64,000 nucleotides of DNA from an uncultured Roseobacter sp. (GCF_947499265.1 NZ_CANMNK010000007.1:186001-250000), one strand, 5' to 3'; counted from the first letter of the stretch, positions 52,741 to 63,388 are shown. Notes: a model not told the origin generated them from the sequence alone. A program made the numbers and translations.

Positions 52741-53476
52741 GGCGGAAGAAGGCGGTCTGGTTTTCCACCCGATGGACCAGTTCATCATCGAGCCGATTTT
52801 TGGCGGTGATGTCACATGGTACACGCCGACAAATGCGGCGCTCTGGATGGGTCTGTCGATTGTCGCCATCATCCTTCTGCTGGTTCTGGGCAGCTCCAAA
52901 CGCGCCATCGTGCCAAGCCGGTCGCAATCGGTTGCGGAACTCGCCTACGGCTTTGTCTACAAGATGGTCGAAGACATCTGCGGCAAGGAAGGTCTGCGGT
53001 ATTTCCCGTATATCATGACCCTCTTTATGTTCATTGTCTGCGCCAACTTCCTTGGCTTGATCCCTACATCTTTCACGCCGACATCGCATTTCGCGGTCAC
53101 CGTGGTGCTTGCGCTTGCGGTCTTCCTGACCGTGACAATCCTGGGTTTTGTCAAAAACGGCGCGGCGTTTTTGGGTCTGTTCTGGGTATCGTCGGCGCCT
53201 CTGGCCCTGCGGCCCGTACTGGCCATCATCGAGCTGATTTCATATTTCGTGCGCCCCGTGAGCCATTCCATTCGTCTGGCGGGCAACGTCATGGCAGGTC
53301 ACGCGGTCATTAAGGTTTTCGCCGGTTTTGCTGCACTGACGCTTGTAAGCCCGGTTGCGATCCTTGGCATCACCGCGATGTACGGCCTGGAGGTCCTGGT
53401 GTCCTTCATTCAGGCCTATGTCTTTACCATCCTGACGTGCGTGTACCTCAAGGACGCGCTTCATCCGCATCACTAA
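52730..53476 (+). CDS. atpB: F-type ATP synthase subunit a
   Basis: A 248-residue Fo channel subunit. Five or more helices; the essential arginine lies in [14 protein letters not shown], and [13 protein letters not shown] precedes it. Together with the c ring it forms the proton half-channels. Overlaps atpI and is followed by atpE after 58 bases. Confidence 0.97.
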   Translation: MADKAEEGGLVFHPMDQFIIEPIFGGDVTWYTPTNAALWMGLSIVAIILLLVLGSSKRAIVPSRSQSVAELAYGFVYKMVEDICGKEGLRYFPYIMTLFMFIVCANFLGLIPTSFTPTSHFAVTVVLALAVFLTVTILGFVKNGAAFLGLFWVSSAPLALRPVLAIIELISYFVRPVSHSIRLAGNVMAGHAVIKVFAGFAALTLVSPVAILGITAMYGLEVLVSFIQAYVFTILTCVYLKDALHPHH

Positions 53477-53534
53477 TTCGGGCGATTTTGACACCCGTCC
53501 AAATACTCAACTTCCAATCGTAAGGAGAATTCAC

Positions 53535-53759
53535 ATGGAAGGCGAACTCGCACACATCGGCGCAGGTCTGGCAGCAATCGGTTCCGGCGCCGCCGCAATC
53601 GGGGTTGGCAACGTTGCAGGCAACTACCTGGCAGGCGCACTGCGAAACCCATCTGCTGCTGCAAGCCAAACAGCTACACTCTTCATCGGTATCGCTTTCG
53701 CAGAAGCGCTGGGGATCTTCGCATTCCTCGTCGCTCTGTTGCTGATGTTCGCCGTCTAA
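53535..53759 (+). CDS. atpE: F-type ATP synthase subunit c
   Basis: A 74-residue hairpin proteolipid. Two helices joined by the RNP loop (37-39); the ion-binding carboxylate is Glu57 in IAFAEALG. Glycine-rich first helix ([17 protein letters not shown]). A strong AAGGAGA site precedes the ATG. The residue set around Glu57 suggests H+ rather than Na+ as coupling ion. Confidence 0.98.
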   Translation: MEGELAHIGAGLAAIGSGAAAIGVGNVAGNYLAGALRNPSAAASQTATLFIGIAFAEALGIFAFLVALLLMFAV

Positions 53760-53843
53760 GAGCAGACGACGACTATCCTTACGGTCGGGCGGCGCGACAT
53801 CTCGCGCTGCCCGATGTAACGGCCCGCCGCGCAGGAGACCGAC

Positions 53844-54371
53844 ATGGCAACCGAAACACATAGCGCTGACGCTGCCTCCTCGGGAGGGATGCCACAGCTC
53901 GACTTCTCGACATGGGGGAACCAGATTTTCTGGTTGGTGATCACGCTGATTGTGATCTATTTTATCCTGTCTCGGGTGGCCCTGCCCCGGATCGCCGCTG
54001 TTTTGGCAGAGCGCCAGGGCACCATCACAAGTGACCTCGCCGCCGCTGAGGATCTGAAAGTCAAAGCGCAGGAAGCTGAAGCCGCCTATGACAAGGCGCT
54101 AGTGGACGCACGTGCCGAGGCGCACCGCATTGTTGGTGAGGCCAAGGCAGAAATTCAGTCGGATCTGGATGCCGCTATCGCCAAAGCCGATGCGGAGATT
54201 GCGGCCAAGGCTGCAGAATCCGAAAAAGCGATTGCCGAAATCCGTGCGGGCGCGATGGATGCGGTCAAAGAAGTGGCTGCCGATACCGCCGGTGAAATCG
54301 TGGCCTCAATGGGCGGCAAACCCGATGCCAAGGCAATTGCCACGGCGGTCGGCGCCCGGTTGAAAGGATGA
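53844..54371 (+). CDS. atpF': F-type ATP synthase subunit b'
   Basis: A 175-residue peripheral-stalk subunit. One N-terminal helix ([19 protein letters not shown]) is followed by a long Ala/Glu/Lys-rich helix expected to form the stator coiled coil. The presence of both b' and b is typical of alphaproteobacteria and photosynthetic bacteria. The stop overlaps the atpF start (ATGA). Confidence 0.95.
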   Translation: MATETHSADAASSGGMPQLDFSTWGNQIFWLVITLIVIYFILSRVALPRIAAVLAERQGTITSDLAAAEDLKVKAQEAEAAYDKALVDARAEAHRIVGEAKAEIQSDLDAAIAKADAEIAAKAAESEKAIAEIRAGAMDAVKEVAADTAGEIVASMGGKPDAKAIATAVGARLKG

Positions 54372-54943
54372 ACGCAATGCGCAAAACATTTTCCTTTTTG
54401 ACTGCCACATTTGCACTGGGCATTGCGAGCCCGGCGATGGCCGCAGGCGGTGGCATATCCTTGAAGAACACCGACTTCGTGGTGTTCCTCGGCCTGGTCG
54501 TTTTCATCGGCATTCTGATCTACTTCAAAGTACCCTCGCTGATCGGCGGCATGTTGGACAAACGCGCCGAAGGCATCCAGTCCGAACTGGAAGAAGCCCG
54601 TGCGCTGCGCGAAGAGGCGCAGTCCCTGTTGGCCAGCTATGAGCGCAAACAGCGCGAGGTGCAGGAACAGGCTGATCGCATCGTCGCCGCTGCCAAGGAA
54701 GAAGCACGCACAGCCGCCGAGCAAGCCCGCGCCGATCTGGCCGTTTCACTGGAGCGCCGTATGGCCGCCGCGGAAGAGCAGATTGCAACGGCACAGGGCG
54801 CTGCGGTCAAGGAAGTGCGGGATCAGTCGATCACCGTCGCTGTCGCTGTGGCCCGCGAGGTGATCGCCAAGCAGATGACCGCCGCGCAGGGCAACAGCCT
54901 GATCGATGGGGCGATTGCCGAAGTAGACGCTAAACTACACTGA
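54368..54943 (+). CDS. atpF: F-type ATP synthase subunit b
   Basis: A 191-residue stator subunit. A hydrophobic start ([20 protein letters not shown]) looks like a cleavable leader, as known for some alphaproteobacterial b subunits; then a membrane helix ([16 protein letters not shown]) and a long charged helix. It is the last Fo gene here; the F1 genes atpHAGDC are not in the window. A strong terminator follows. Confidence 0.95.
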   Translation: MNAMRKTFSFLTATFALGIASPAMAAGGGISLKNTDFVVFLGLVVFIGILIYFKVPSLIGGMLDKRAEGIQSELEEARALREEAQSLLASYERKQREVQEQADRIVAAAKEEARTAAEQARADLAVSLERRMAAAEEQIATAQGAAVKEVRDQSITVAVAVAREVIAKQMTAAQGNSLIDGAIAEVDAKLH

Positions 54944-54970
54944 TTGGCTGCCTGAAGCTGATGTCACGGG

Positions 54971-54998
54971 AACCCCGATCTTCCGATCGGGGTTTTTT
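54971..54998 (+). terminator. rho-independent terminator of the atp Fo operon
   Basis: A 10-bp perfect stem AACCCCGATC / GATCGGGGTT with TTCC loop followed by a T-run. It lies 27 bases after the atpF stop. Confidence 0.95.
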
Positions 54999-55065
54999 GT
55001 TGGCTGAGTATGAACGCGGGCAATTTGCATTCTTGCCTGATGCGGCCCCCGGGCAGATATCGCCG

Positions 55066-55836
55066 CTAGTGGCGTTCCACCTCGTGATCAAGCCGTTGTC
55101 GCGCGACTTCTTCGTTGCGGTCCGCCTTGATCTGCCCGTGCAGGCAGGTTTCCACGTAGTTCAGATGCGTTTCCACAGCCTGTCTCGCGCCTTCCGGGTC
55201 GCGTTGCTGCAACCGGTCATTGATCGCCCGATGCTGGTCCAGAAGCATACCGCGCGTGGCGCGTTGCTTGAACATGACCTGACGGTTGTAGAACACGCCT
55301 TCGCGCAGCAACTGGTACATTGACCGCATCATATGCAGCATGACCACATTGTGGCTGGCCTCGACAATTGCCATGTGAAATTGCGCGTCCAGTTGCGCTT
55401 CGTCTTCCGGATTGCGCTTGGTATGGGCCACTTCCATCTTGTCAAAAACAGTCTGCACCACGCGCAAATCCGTATCGGAGCCGACCTGCGCAGCGCGCTC
55501 AGCGGCGAGCCCTTCCATGTCTTTGCGAAACGACAAGTAGTCAAATACAGCTTCGTCATGTCGCGCGAAAAGCTGCACCAACGCCGGGGCAAAGGCAGAC
55601 CCAAGAACATCCGCGACATATACGCCAGCGCCCGCGCGCGTGCTCAACAGCCCTTCCTCCTGCAACACACCGATGGCATCCCGCAGACTGGGGCGCGAAA
55701 CTTTCAGACGCTCTGCCAACTCCCGCTCCGCAGGCAATCTCTCACCCGGCCGCAGAATGCCGCGCAGGATGAGCTGCTCGATCTGTCGCACAACGGCGGC
55801 TGAGAGCTTTTCCGACTGGACTGGGCGAAAGGGCAT
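55066..55836 (-). CDS. GntR-family regulator, FadR/FCD subfamily
   Basis: A 256-residue regulator. The winged helix (GILRPGERLPAERELAERLKVSRPSLRDAIGVLQEEGLL) is followed by an all-helical FCD domain with metal-type residues DAQFHMAIVEASHN and THLNYVE. It resembles PdhR/LldR/GlcC-type sensors of organic acids. A perfect TGGTCA-N7-TGACCA palindrome lies 13-31 bases before the start, indicating autoregulation. No metabolic operon is attached, so its other targets are elsewhere. Confidence 0.92.
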   Translation of the reverse strand: MPFRPVQSEKLSAAVVRQIEQLILRGILRPGERLPAERELAERLKVSRPSLRDAIGVLQEEGLLSTRAGAGVYVADVLGSAFAPALVQLFARHDEAVFDYLSFRKDMEGLAAERAAQVGSDTDLRVVQTVFDKMEVAHTKRNPEDEAQLDAQFHMAIVEASHNVVMLHMMRSMYQLLREGVFYNRQVMFKQRATRGMLLDQHRAINDRLQQRDPEGARQAVETHLNYVETCLHGQIKADRNEEVARQRLDHEVERH

Positions 55837-55848
55837 GCGGCCTCCTAT

Positions 55849-55867
55849 TGGTCAAATAATATGACCA
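55849..55867. promoter_or_regulatory. operator palindrome upstream of the FadR-type regulator
   Basis: TGGTCA (55849-55854), AATAATA, TGACCA (55862-55867). The TGGTC/GACCA arms match the core of FadR-type GntR operators, although the 7-base spacer is longer than usual. Its place at the start of the gene fits self-repression. Confidence 0.6.
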
Positions 55868-56122
55868 CTTTGGCGCGCGGTAAACAACAATAGAGATGTG
55901 GCAACACGCTTTCGGTGCCGGGAGCGGTTGACCGCCTGCATGCGGAAAACCGGATATTGACTGTCGGATAGGCTCAGGGCAAGGAGATCGCCGGAAGGGG
56001 GATTGCATCAATATCTTGTGGATAACTGACAAATGCTCCCCATCTTGTGGGGTGAATTGGTTGACAGAACGCCCCCTGTCCCCTCACGCTAACGCACCTT
56101 AGGAATCATTGGACACCCTGCA

Positions 56123-59100
56123 TTGCGCTTTTCCAAACTGCGACTGACCGGCTTCAAAAGCTTTGTGGACCCCACGGATCTGATCATCGCGGATGGTCTG
56201 ACAGGCGTTGTCGGCCCCAATGGGTGCGGCAAGTCCAATCTACTCGAAGCGCTGCGCTGGGTCATGGGGGAAAACCGCCCCACGGCGATGCGTGGTGGCG
56301 GTATGGAGGATGTAATCTTTGCCGGGGCAGCGACCCGGCCCGCGCGCAACTTTGCGGAAGTGGCCCTGCATATTGACAACTCCGACCGGCTGGCCCCGGC
56401 AGGGTTCAACGATAACGACCAGTTGGAAATCGTGCGGCGGATCACCCGTGATGTCGGCAGCGCCTATAAGGTTGGTGCCAAGGACGTGCGCGCGCGAGAT
56501 GTGCAGATGCTCTTTGCCGATGCGTCGACAGGCGCCCACAGCCCCGCCCTTGTGCGGCAGGGGCAGATTGCGGAGCTGATCAACGCCAAACCCAAGAACC
56601 GTCGTCGCATTCTGGAAGAGGCCGCGGGCATCAGTGGGCTCTATCAACGTCGCCACGAGGCGGAACTGAAGCTGAAAGGGGCAGAGACAAATCTGGCCCG
56701 GGTCGATGATGTGATCGAACAGCTTGCAAATCAGCTTGCGCAACTGGCCCGGCAGGCCCGGCAGGCGGCCCGCTATCGCGAGATCGGCAATGACCTGCGC
56801 CGCGCCGAGGGCATGCTGCTCTATCGGCGGTGGCGTGAAGCGGATGACGCGCGTGCCAGCGCAGAGGAAAGCTTGCGGGGCAAGGTGACCGAGGCGGCGC
56901 AGGCAGAAGCGGCGGTGCGTCAGGCCGCCAAACACCGTGAAGAGGCTGAAGGCGCATTGCCGCCGCTGCGGGAAGAGGAAGCCATTGCGGCTGCGGTCTT
57001 GCAGCGGTTGACGGTGGAGCGCGACACGCTGAGCGATCAGGAAGCCCGGGCGCAGGCGCTGATCGAAACGCTGACCGGGCGCATCGCGCAACTGGGCCAC
57101 GATATTGAGCGTGAAGGCGGCTTGAACCGTGATGCGGGTGAGACCATCGCGCGGCTGGAATGGGAAGCGCAGGAGCTGTCCAAGGCTGCCGAAGGGCATG
57201 AGGAAAAACTGGAAGAGGCGGCGGAAGCTGCGCGCGAGGCCGCGGCGGTTTTGCAGACGCGCGAGGGGGAGCTGTCGCAGCAAACCGAGGATATGGCGCG
57301 GCTTTCAGCCCGGCATGGCTCCGCGCAGCGCTTGCTCGAAGACAGCCGCAAGACGCAAAGCAAGGCAGAAGCCGAGGCGGTGAAGGCCCGCGATGCGGTG
57401 GCGGAAAGCCAGGCCGCGCTGACCAAAGCCGGGCAGGACTTCTCAGAGGCTGAAGCGGCGGAAAAGGAAGCGGTTGCGACGGCTGAGAACGCAGAACGGG
57501 CGTTGGTTGAAGCGGATGAAGCCCGGGCGGAGACGCAAGGCCGCGAAGCGGATGCACGGGCGCTCCGCTCCGAGGCCGAGGGCGAAATGAACGCGTTGCG
57601 TGCCGAGGCGGGTGCGCTCGCCAAACTCGTGGACCGTGACACGGCGGAAGGCGGGCAGGTGCTTGATCAGCTGCAGGTGAAAAGCGGCTATGAGAAAGCG
57701 CTGGGGGCTGCCCTGGCCGACGATCTGCGCGCGCCGGAGGTGTCCGCGGACGGGCCGTCTGGTTGGGCTGCATTGCCTGCCTACGAGCGTCATCAGGCTT
57801 TGCCGGAAGGGGTTAAGCCCCTGTCTCTTTTTGTGGATGTTCCCGAAGTCCTGGCGCGCCGGATTAGCCAGATCGGTCTTGTGGATGCCGACGAGGGCCC
57901 GCGTTTGCAGGCAGCACTGAACCCCGGACAGCGGCTGGTATCGCCCGAGGGGGACTTGTGGCGCTGGGACGGGTTTCGCGCCTGGGCCGAGGATGCGCCA
58001 TCGGCGGCGGCCTTGCGCTTGCAACAGCTCAACCGTCTTGAGGAGCTCAAACAAAACCTGGAACAGGCGTCGCAACGGGCAGATGGGGCCAAAGCGGCGC
58101 ATGACCATCTGGGCACGCAACTGGCGGAGCTGACAAAGGCGGATGCCCTCGCGCGGGAGGCGCGCCGCGCGGCGGACCGATTGGTCGCTGAGGCGGGTCG
58201 GCGGCTGAGCCGGGCGGAGGCGGATCGAAATCTGGCCGAAGGTCGGCTGGAGTCCCTGGGGCTGGCTGTGACGCGCCACGAAGAAGAAGCGATGGGCGCG
58301 CGCACACGGCTGAAGGAAGCGGAGCGCGCGCTGGAAGACCTCGGCGATCTGACTGAGGCGCGCGAGATGGTCGACGCAGTCCGCATGGCCGTAGAAGCCG
58401 CGCGGATCACCATGATGTCGCGTCGGTCTGCGCATGACGAATTACGCCGTGAGGGCGAGGCGCGCACCAAACGCGCGCAGGAGGTTACCAAGGAAGTCAG
58501 CGGCTGGCGGCACCGTCTGGAGACGGCAGAAAAGCGCAGCGCGGAGTTGGTGGCGCGCAAAACCGCGACCGAAGCGGAATTGGAGGAGGCCAGCGCTGCG
58601 CCTGCAGAGATTGCCACCAAACGCGCCGAGATGGGCGAGGCGATCACGGTGGCAGAGGCGCGCAAGGCGCAAAGCTCGGATGCCTTGTCGACCGCTGAAG
58701 GTGCTTTGCGTGAGGCGACCATGGCGGAGCGGGAGGCGGAGCGTACAGCTTCTGAGGCCCGTGAAGCACGGGCGCGGGCGGAGGCGCGCAGTGATGCCGC
58801 GCGCGAAACGGTGGCCCTGGCCGCAGAACGCATTGCCGATGAAAGCCAGATCACGCCGAACCAGCTTTTGGGTCAATTGGACGTGACCCCCGACCAGATG
58901 CCGGGCGCGGAAACCCTGGAGGCGGATGTGAACCGCTTGAAGCGCCAGCGTGACGCCTTGGGCGCGGTCAACCTGCGGGCCGAGGAAGATGCCCGCGAGG
59001 TGCAGACCGAATACGATACGTTGACCGGTGAGAAGGCTGATCTGGAAGAAGCGATCAAGACCCTGCGCGGCGGCATTGCCAGTCTGAACCGTGAGGGGCG

Positions 59101-59578
59101 CGAGCGGTTGTTGACAGCCTTTGAGCAGGTGAATTCGAATTTCTCCATGCTCTTCACCCATCTTTTCGGCGGTGGCGAGGCCAATCTGGTCATGGTCGAG
59201 AGCGATGATCCGCTGGAGGCGGGCCTTGAGATCATGTGCCAGCCGCCGGGCAAGAAGCTGTCGACGCTGAGCCTGTTGTCGGGCGGCGAGCAAACCTTGA
59301 CGGCCATGGCCCTGATCTTCGCGGTGTTCCTGGCCAACCCGGCCCCGATTTGCGTGCTCGACGAGGTGGATGCCCCGCTCGATGATGCAAATGTGACGCG
59401 GTTCTGCGATCTGTTGGACGAGATGTGTCGCCAGACGGAAACCCGTTTCCTGATCATCACCCACCACGCGGTAACGATGGCGCGGATGGACCGGCTCTTT
59501 GGCGTCACGATGGCTGAGCAGGGTGTCAGCCAACTGGTATCTGTGGACCTGAAGAAGGCTGAGACGCTGGTCGCGTGA
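56123..59578 (+). CDS. smc: chromosome segregation protein SMC
   Basis: A 1151-residue structural-maintenance ATPase. Walker A is GPNGCGKSN (31-39), the coiled-coil arms enclose a hinge region at about 500-650, the signature LSGGEQ is at 1052-1057 and Walker B VLDEVDAPLDD near 1078. Loads with ScpAB around origins and organises the chromosome. The start is TTG at 56123 with no strong ribosome site; upstream frame is closed. Several long opposite-strand frames inside it are shadows of its Ala/Glu-rich arms. Confidence 0.96.
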   Translation: MRFSKLRLTGFKSFVDPTDLIIADGLTGVVGPNGCGKSNLLEALRWVMGENRPTAMRGGGMEDVIFAGAATRPARNFAEVALHIDNSDRLAPAGFNDNDQLEIVRRITRDVGSAYKVGAKDVRARDVQMLFADASTGAHSPALVRQGQIAELINAKPKNRRRILEEAAGISGLYQRRHEAELKLKGAETNLARVDDVIEQLANQLAQLARQARQAARYREIGNDLRRAEGMLLYRRWREADDARASAEESLRGKVTEAAQAEAAVRQAAKHREEAEGALPPLREEEAIAAAVLQRLTVERDTLSDQEARAQALIETLTGRIAQLGHDIEREGGLNRDAGETIARLEWEAQELSKAAEGHEEKLEEAAEAAREAAAVLQTREGELSQQTEDMARLSARHGSAQRLLEDSRKTQSKAEAEAVKARDAVAESQAALTKAGQDFSEAEAAEKEAVATAENAERALVEADEARAETQGREADARALRSEAEGEMNALRAEAGALAKLVDRDTAEGGQVLDQLQVKSGYEKALGAALADDLRAPEVSADGPSGWAALPAYERHQALPEGVKPLSLFVDVPEVLARRISQIGLVDADEGPRLQAALNPGQRLVSPEGDLWRWDGFRAWAEDAPSAAALRLQQLNRLEELKQNLEQASQRADGAKAAHDHLGTQLAELTKADALAREARRAADRLVAEAGRRLSRAEADRNLAEGRLESLGLAVTRHEEEAMGARTRLKEAERALEDLGDLTEAREMVDAVRMAVEAARITMMSRRSAHDELRREGEARTKRAQEVTKEVSGWRHRLETAEKRSAELVARKTATEAELEEASAAPAEIATKRAEMGEAITVAEARKAQSSDALSTAEGALREATMAEREAERTASEAREARARAEARSDAARETVALAAERIADESQITPNQLLGQLDVTPDQMPGAETLEADVNRLKRQRDALGAVNLRAEEDAREVQTEYDTLTGEKADLEEAIKTLRGGIASLNREGRERLLTAFEQVNSNFSMLFTHLFGGGEANLVMVESDDPLEAGLEIMCQPPGKKLSTLSLLSGGEQTLTAMALIFAVFLANPAPICVLDEVDAPLDDANVTRFCDLLDEMCRQTETRFLIITHHAVTMARMDRLFGVTMAEQGVSQLVSVDLKKAETLVA

Positions 59579-59652
59579 CGCGCTGCCGGTGCACAGGCTT
59601 GCGTGTCTGGAAGATCACCTGATCGTGTAACGCGCGGCCCCGGTTCCGGGCT

Positions 59653-60033
59653 ATGCTGTTCGTCATGTCCCGGGTCATCTTTCTGATTGCAATGTTGATA
59701 ATTCCGATCGCCGCCGCCGCGCAGGATTGGGCGCTGCGGGCGGGGGACAAATTGCTGTCTCACATGGAAGTGGCGCAGCTGACGACCGGTCAGACGCTTG
59801 TGTTTTATGACGATGGGCAGTCCAAGTTTTCGGCGGGTGGGGCGTATTCCTATACCTATGCGAGCGGCCAGTCTGCCTATGGCCGCTACAGGATCGAACC
59901 CGACGGGACGGTCTGTATCCAGTATCGCAATGGTTTTGCGCGATGTGATCGCTATGTGCAAAGCGGCACCCGCATCGTGCTGCTGACCGAGGATGGGCAG
60001 CGATTTCCAATTCGACCTGAGGTCCTGGAATAA
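59653..60033 (+). CDS. exported hypothetical protein
   Basis: A 126-residue protein with a signal peptide (MSRVIFLIAMLIIPIAAAAQ). The mature part contains GRYRIEPDGTVCIQYRNGFARCDRYVQ, with two cysteines likely to pair; it looks like a small periplasmic beta protein of a family common in Rhodobacterales (no name known to me). Two starts are possible (59653 or 59665); the second gives a more typical leader. Followed by a minus-strand terminator. Confidence 0.72.
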   Translation: MLFVMSRVIFLIAMLIIPIAAAAQDWALRAGDKLLSHMEVAQLTTGQTLVFYDDGQSKFSAGGAYSYTYASGQSAYGRYRIEPDGTVCIQYRNGFARCDRYVQSGTRIVLLTEDGQRFPIRPEVLE

Positions 60034-60066
60034 AAAAGACCCCGCGCTGCCTCAGCGCGCAGGGTC
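60032..60066 (-). terminator. rho-independent terminator downstream of the lytic transglycosylase
   Basis: GC-rich stem (GACCC...GCGCTG / CAGCGC...GGGTC, small bulge) followed on the minus strand by six T residues. It is about 84 bases past the transglycosylase stop and overlaps the end of the convergent gene. Confidence 0.8.
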
Positions 60067-60149
60067 GAGTGGTAGAAAACAAACCTGAATGTAAGTTTCA
60101 CCCGAGAAACTACGTTTTCTGCGGTAAAGAAAGGTTAACGGCGAGGGCG

Positions 60150-61313
60150 TCAAAGCCGCGAGAGGAGGGTCGGGGTGGGCCAGGCATCCGCAGGTAGCCC
60201 CAGCCGTTTCTGCTCGGTTTGCACGGCAGCGCGCGTGCGTGCGCCCAGAATGCCGTCGACCTTGCCCACGTCATGGCCGCGTGCCTGAAGCTTGCGTTGC
60301 AGCTCCTTGGTTTGCGCACCGGAAAGTCCAGGGTCTGGGTTGCCTGCGTCGTGAACGGGTGCGCCTTGTAGCCGAGTGGCGAAATATGCGGCGGTCATGA
60401 CATAGGTAAAGCTTTGATTCCATTCAAAATATACATTGAAATTTGGATAGGCGAGAAAGGCAGGCCCCTTGTGCCCCTGCGGCAGGATCAAGGCGGCGGG
60501 CAAATTTTTTTCAAGCGCACCGCTGCGCGCTTCGACGCCCATGGCAGCCCAGTGCGATGTCGGTTTGACAACCTTGAGCCCGCTCTGCGACCAGTCAAAT
60601 GTGCCCGGTACGCTGACCTCTTGAATCCAGGGCTCGCCAGCCCGCCAGCCGAGGCTCTTGAGCATGGATCCCCCCGACATCAACGCATCCACCGCCGAAG
60701 TCTTTAACGAAACCTTACCATCGCCATCCCCATCCACGCCGTTTTCGAGGATATCGCGGGGCAGCATCTGGACCATGCCAATCTCGCCCGCCCAGGCGCC
60801 GGTGGTGGTTCTGGGATCAAGGGCACCACGCTCATAAAGCTCAAGGGCGGCAAAGACTTGTGGCCGGAAAAGCTCGGGACGGCGACAGTCGTGAGACAGG
60901 GTGACCAGCGCATTGACCGTGTTGAAATCGCCCTGAAACCCGCCGTAATCCGTCTCAAACGCCCAGAAAGCCAGAAGCACGCCGCGATCAACGCCGTAGG
61001 TCTGCTCGACCCGATCAAAGGTTGCGTCATATTTCTTCGCGTTGCTGATCCCGCGCTTGAGCCGATCTGCCGAAATCAGGCGTTTTGAAAAATCGAGGAA
61101 AGGCCGTTGAAAAACGCCTTGGGCCCGATCCGCCTTGAGCACCCTGCTGTCTTGGGCAACGCCGGCAAAGAACTGGTTCACCTTTGCCCCGTCATGCCCC
61201 TTTGCAATCGCCTCGGATTTCAGCCCGCTGACGAAATCGGAAAAGGAGCCACCACAGGCCTGCGCGGAGAAGGGCAAGGCAGCAAGACACAGGGCAATAA
61301 GGGGTAGTCGCAT
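60150..61313 (-). CDS. lytic murein transglycosylase (MltB/SLT-2 family) with peptidoglycan-binding domain
   Basis: A 387-residue periplasmic enzyme cleaving glycan strands to 1,6-anhydro products. Signal peptide at 1-20 ends with ACGGS, possibly a lipobox variant. The catalytic glutamate is E120 in LLAFWAFETDYGGF; GEIGMVQMLPRDI and FNVYFEWNQSFTY belong to the SLT-2 fold. The last 65 residues (DPGLSGAQTKELQRKLQARGHDVGKVDGILGARTRAAV) form a PG_binding_1 domain. GGAGG lies six bases before ATG 61313. Confidence 0.93.
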   Translation of the reverse strand: MRLPLIALCLAALPFSAQACGGSFSDFVSGLKSEAIAKGHDGAKVNQFFAGVAQDSRVLKADRAQGVFQRPFLDFSKRLISADRLKRGISNAKKYDATFDRVEQTYGVDRGVLLAFWAFETDYGGFQGDFNTVNALVTLSHDCRRPELFRPQVFAALELYERGALDPRTTTGAWAGEIGMVQMLPRDILENGVDGDGDGKVSLKTSAVDALMSGGSMLKSLGWRAGEPWIQEVSVPGTFDWSQSGLKVVKPTSHWAAMGVEARSGALEKNLPAALILPQGHKGPAFLAYPNFNVYFEWNQSFTYVMTAAYFATRLQGAPVHDAGNPDPGLSGAQTKELQRKLQARGHDVGKVDGILGARTRAAVQTEQKRLGLPADAWPTPTLLSRL

Positions 61314-61335
61314 CAGAAACCTCCGGAATATCGGG

Positions 61336-62241
61336 TTACAAAAGAACAATCAGGGCGCAGAGGGCCAGAAAGGCCCCCCACGCTTTCCACAGCATCACGA
61401 TACTGGCGTCGATGTCTACAGGTGTCAGTGCGCGGCGGCCTTCGGCGTTCACCCAGGGGAAGTCACGCATTTCACCCTCATAGGCGCGGGGGCCGGAAAG
61501 GGCGATGCCAAGCACACGCGACAGGGCGGCCTCCGGCCAGCCGGCATTGGGAGAGCGGTGCAACCCGGCGTCTGATCGGATGCCGGTAATGTCCAGACAT
61601 CCTGCGGGCAGGGCAATCAGCACCGCGGTCAGCCGCGCCGGGATCAGGTTCAAGAGATCGTCCAGGCGCGCAGCGGCCCACCCGAATTCTTCATGTCGTG
61701 GCGTGCGGTAACCGATCATGCTGTCTGCCGTATTGATCAATTTGTAAATCACCAGCCCAGGCAGGCCCGCAATCAGGAACCAGAACGCGGGGGCAATCAC
61801 GCCATCCGACAGGTTTTCAGCGGCGCTTTCAATGGCGGCGCGCGCGATCTGGCTGTCGTCCATGGCCGCGGTATCGCGGCCGACGATCCGGGCCACCATG
61901 CGGCGGCCTTCCCGCACCGAGACCCTGAGCCCGTCGCCGACGATTGAGACATGCTGCACCAAAGAGCGCTGCGCGAGCAATACCGCCGCCACCAGGATTT
62001 CGACCGCAGGCCCCAGAGCGCTGAGCATTAGGCCAAGTGCGGCACCGGTGATCAGGTGGATGAGAACGCAAGCGAAGCCTTTGACCCGGCGCTGGCTTCC
62101 TGTGTTAAAGCGGCGGTCGAGCGCGCCGACAAGCTTGCCCATCAGCACGGCGGGATGGGGCATGCGGCTCCACAGCCATTTCGGTTCTCCTATTGCTGCA
62201 TCAAGTAGCAGCGCGCAGATGATCAAAAGAGCGTTGCTCAT
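61336..62241 (-). CDS. cobD: adenosylcobinamide-phosphate synthase
   Basis: A 301-residue membrane enzyme (CbiB/CobD) that attaches the aminopropanol arm to adenosylcobyric acid. It begins [54 protein letters not shown] and [29 protein letters not shown] are family signatures. ATG 62241 overlaps the cobC stop by four bases. Works with CobC in nucleotide-loop assembly of cobalamin. Confidence 0.94.
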   Translation of the reverse strand: MSNALLIICALLLDAAIGEPKWLWSRMPHPAVLMGKLVGALDRRFNTGSQRRVKGFACVLIHLITGAALGLMLSALGPAVEILVAAVLLAQRSLVQHVSIVGDGLRVSVREGRRMVARIVGRDTAAMDDSQIARAAIESAAENLSDGVIAPAFWFLIAGLPGLVIYKLINTADSMIGYRTPRHEEFGWAAARLDDLLNLIPARLTAVLIALPAGCLDITGIRSDAGLHRSPNAGWPEAALSRVLGIALSGPRAYEGEMRDFPWVNAEGRRALTPVDIDASIVMLWKAWGAFLALCALIVLL

Positions 62242-63239
62242 GCCAATGCTGCTTCGACCCGCGGCCAGTGCAGCGGATGTGGCAAGCCGAGGCGCAGCCA
62301 ACCGCGGGCGTAAGGGAAAGTCCGGCTCCAGATTTTATGCTGTGCCAATCGCGTTTGCCACTCAATTGCCTCGCCCACGTCATAGAGACGGAACAGCGGG
62401 GTGCCGCCAATCACCTTGGCGCCGGCAATCTGCATCAGCGCGTCAAGACGTGCGGCATCCTCAGAAAGCCGGTCTCGTGTCGTGCGCGCCCAATCCAGAT
62501 CGGAAAGCGCCTGCGCACCGATGTGCAGCGCCGGTCCGGATACCGCCCAGGGCCCCAGTGTATCGGCCAGTCGATCGATCAATTCAGGATCTCCGCCAAG
62601 AAAACCCAACCGCACCCCGGCCAGCCCCCAGAATTTACCAAAGCTTTTCAGCACAAGGGTGCCGGGCCTGCCTGCGCTGTCAATCAGCGATAGGGAGGGT
62701 GCGATGTCACAAAAGCTCTCATCAATGATCGTGAGCGTTGCATCCCGCACCGGGAGTGTATCCTGCGTCCATTGGCGACCATCGGGATTGTTCGGATGCA
62801 CGACAACCTGAACATCGGCAGGTCCAGCCTGTGTGACCTCCCATCCATAAGTCCTGAAGGCCGCTGCATGCTCGTTATATGTCGGCTCCGGAATACAGAC
62901 GGTCCCTTTCGGCAACACCTGCGGGATTTGCGCGATCACGGCTGATGCGCCCGGCGCCGCGATCAACCCAGCCTGCTCCGGAATGCCCCAAAAGCGACGT
63001 GCCGCTTTGAGCAGGTTGGACAGTGCGGTCTTGTCGGGCAGGGCTGTCCAGGCATCGAAAGGCAGGTTGGAGACAGGGAATGCTACAGGATTGATACCCG
63101 TCGAGAGGTCAATCCACCCGATTCGCGTGCCCCCGAAGCGAGCAACTGCAGCATCCAACCCACCGCCATGATCACGCCCAAGTCCCGTCAACAATATGCC
63201 TACTTTTCCAAGATCGTGGCGCAAATCCGCGCCTTTCAA
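62238..63239 (-). CDS. cobC: threonine-phosphate decarboxylase
   Basis: A 333-residue PLP enzyme making aminopropanol phosphate for cobalamin. [16 protein letters not shown] and [14 protein letters not shown] are typical of the N-terminus; [10 protein letters not shown] and the PLP lysine region [15 protein letters not shown] are intact. No ATG is available near the start; the listed TTG (63239), a TTG five codons later (with AAAGG upstream) or TTGs at residues 16-17 are all possible. Coupled to cobD. Confidence 0.9.
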   Translation of the reverse strand: MKGADLRHDLGKVGILLTGLGRDHGGGLDAAVARFGGTRIGWIDLSTGINPVAFPVSNLPFDAWTALPDKTALSNLLKAARRFWGIPEQAGLIAAPGASAVIAQIPQVLPKGTVCIPEPTYNEHAAAFRTYGWEVTQAGPADVQVVVHPNNPDGRQWTQDTLPVRDATLTIIDESFCDIAPSLSLIDSAGRPGTLVLKSFGKFWGLAGVRLGFLGGDPELIDRLADTLGPWAVSGPALHIGAQALSDLDWARTTRDRLSEDAARLDALMQIAGAKVIGGTPLFRLYDVGEAIEWQTRLAQHKIWSRTFPYARGWLRLGLPHPLHWPRVEAALA

Positions 63240-63388
63240 ACCCGCTAAAAGCGGAAATCAGCCGGTTGTTCAAGTCTATTGCCAATTGATAAAGATGTCG
63301 CTGAGTGCTTAATCGTTTGTTAACCTTTGAGGCAGACCACGGGTATGCGGTGCAAACATATTTCAGCAAAAGCTGGAATGGAGGACAG

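Noticed and set aside
56061-56095. TTGACA box upstream of smc as a promoter
   Set aside because: No acceptable -10 at 16-18 bases; the nearest TA-rich hexamer is about 23 bases away.
58442-59533. Long minus-strand frames inside smc (also 56240-57283, 56631-57773)
   Set aside because: Typical shadows of a GC-rich, Ala/Glu-rich coiled-coil gene; smc itself is intact with all ATPase motifs.
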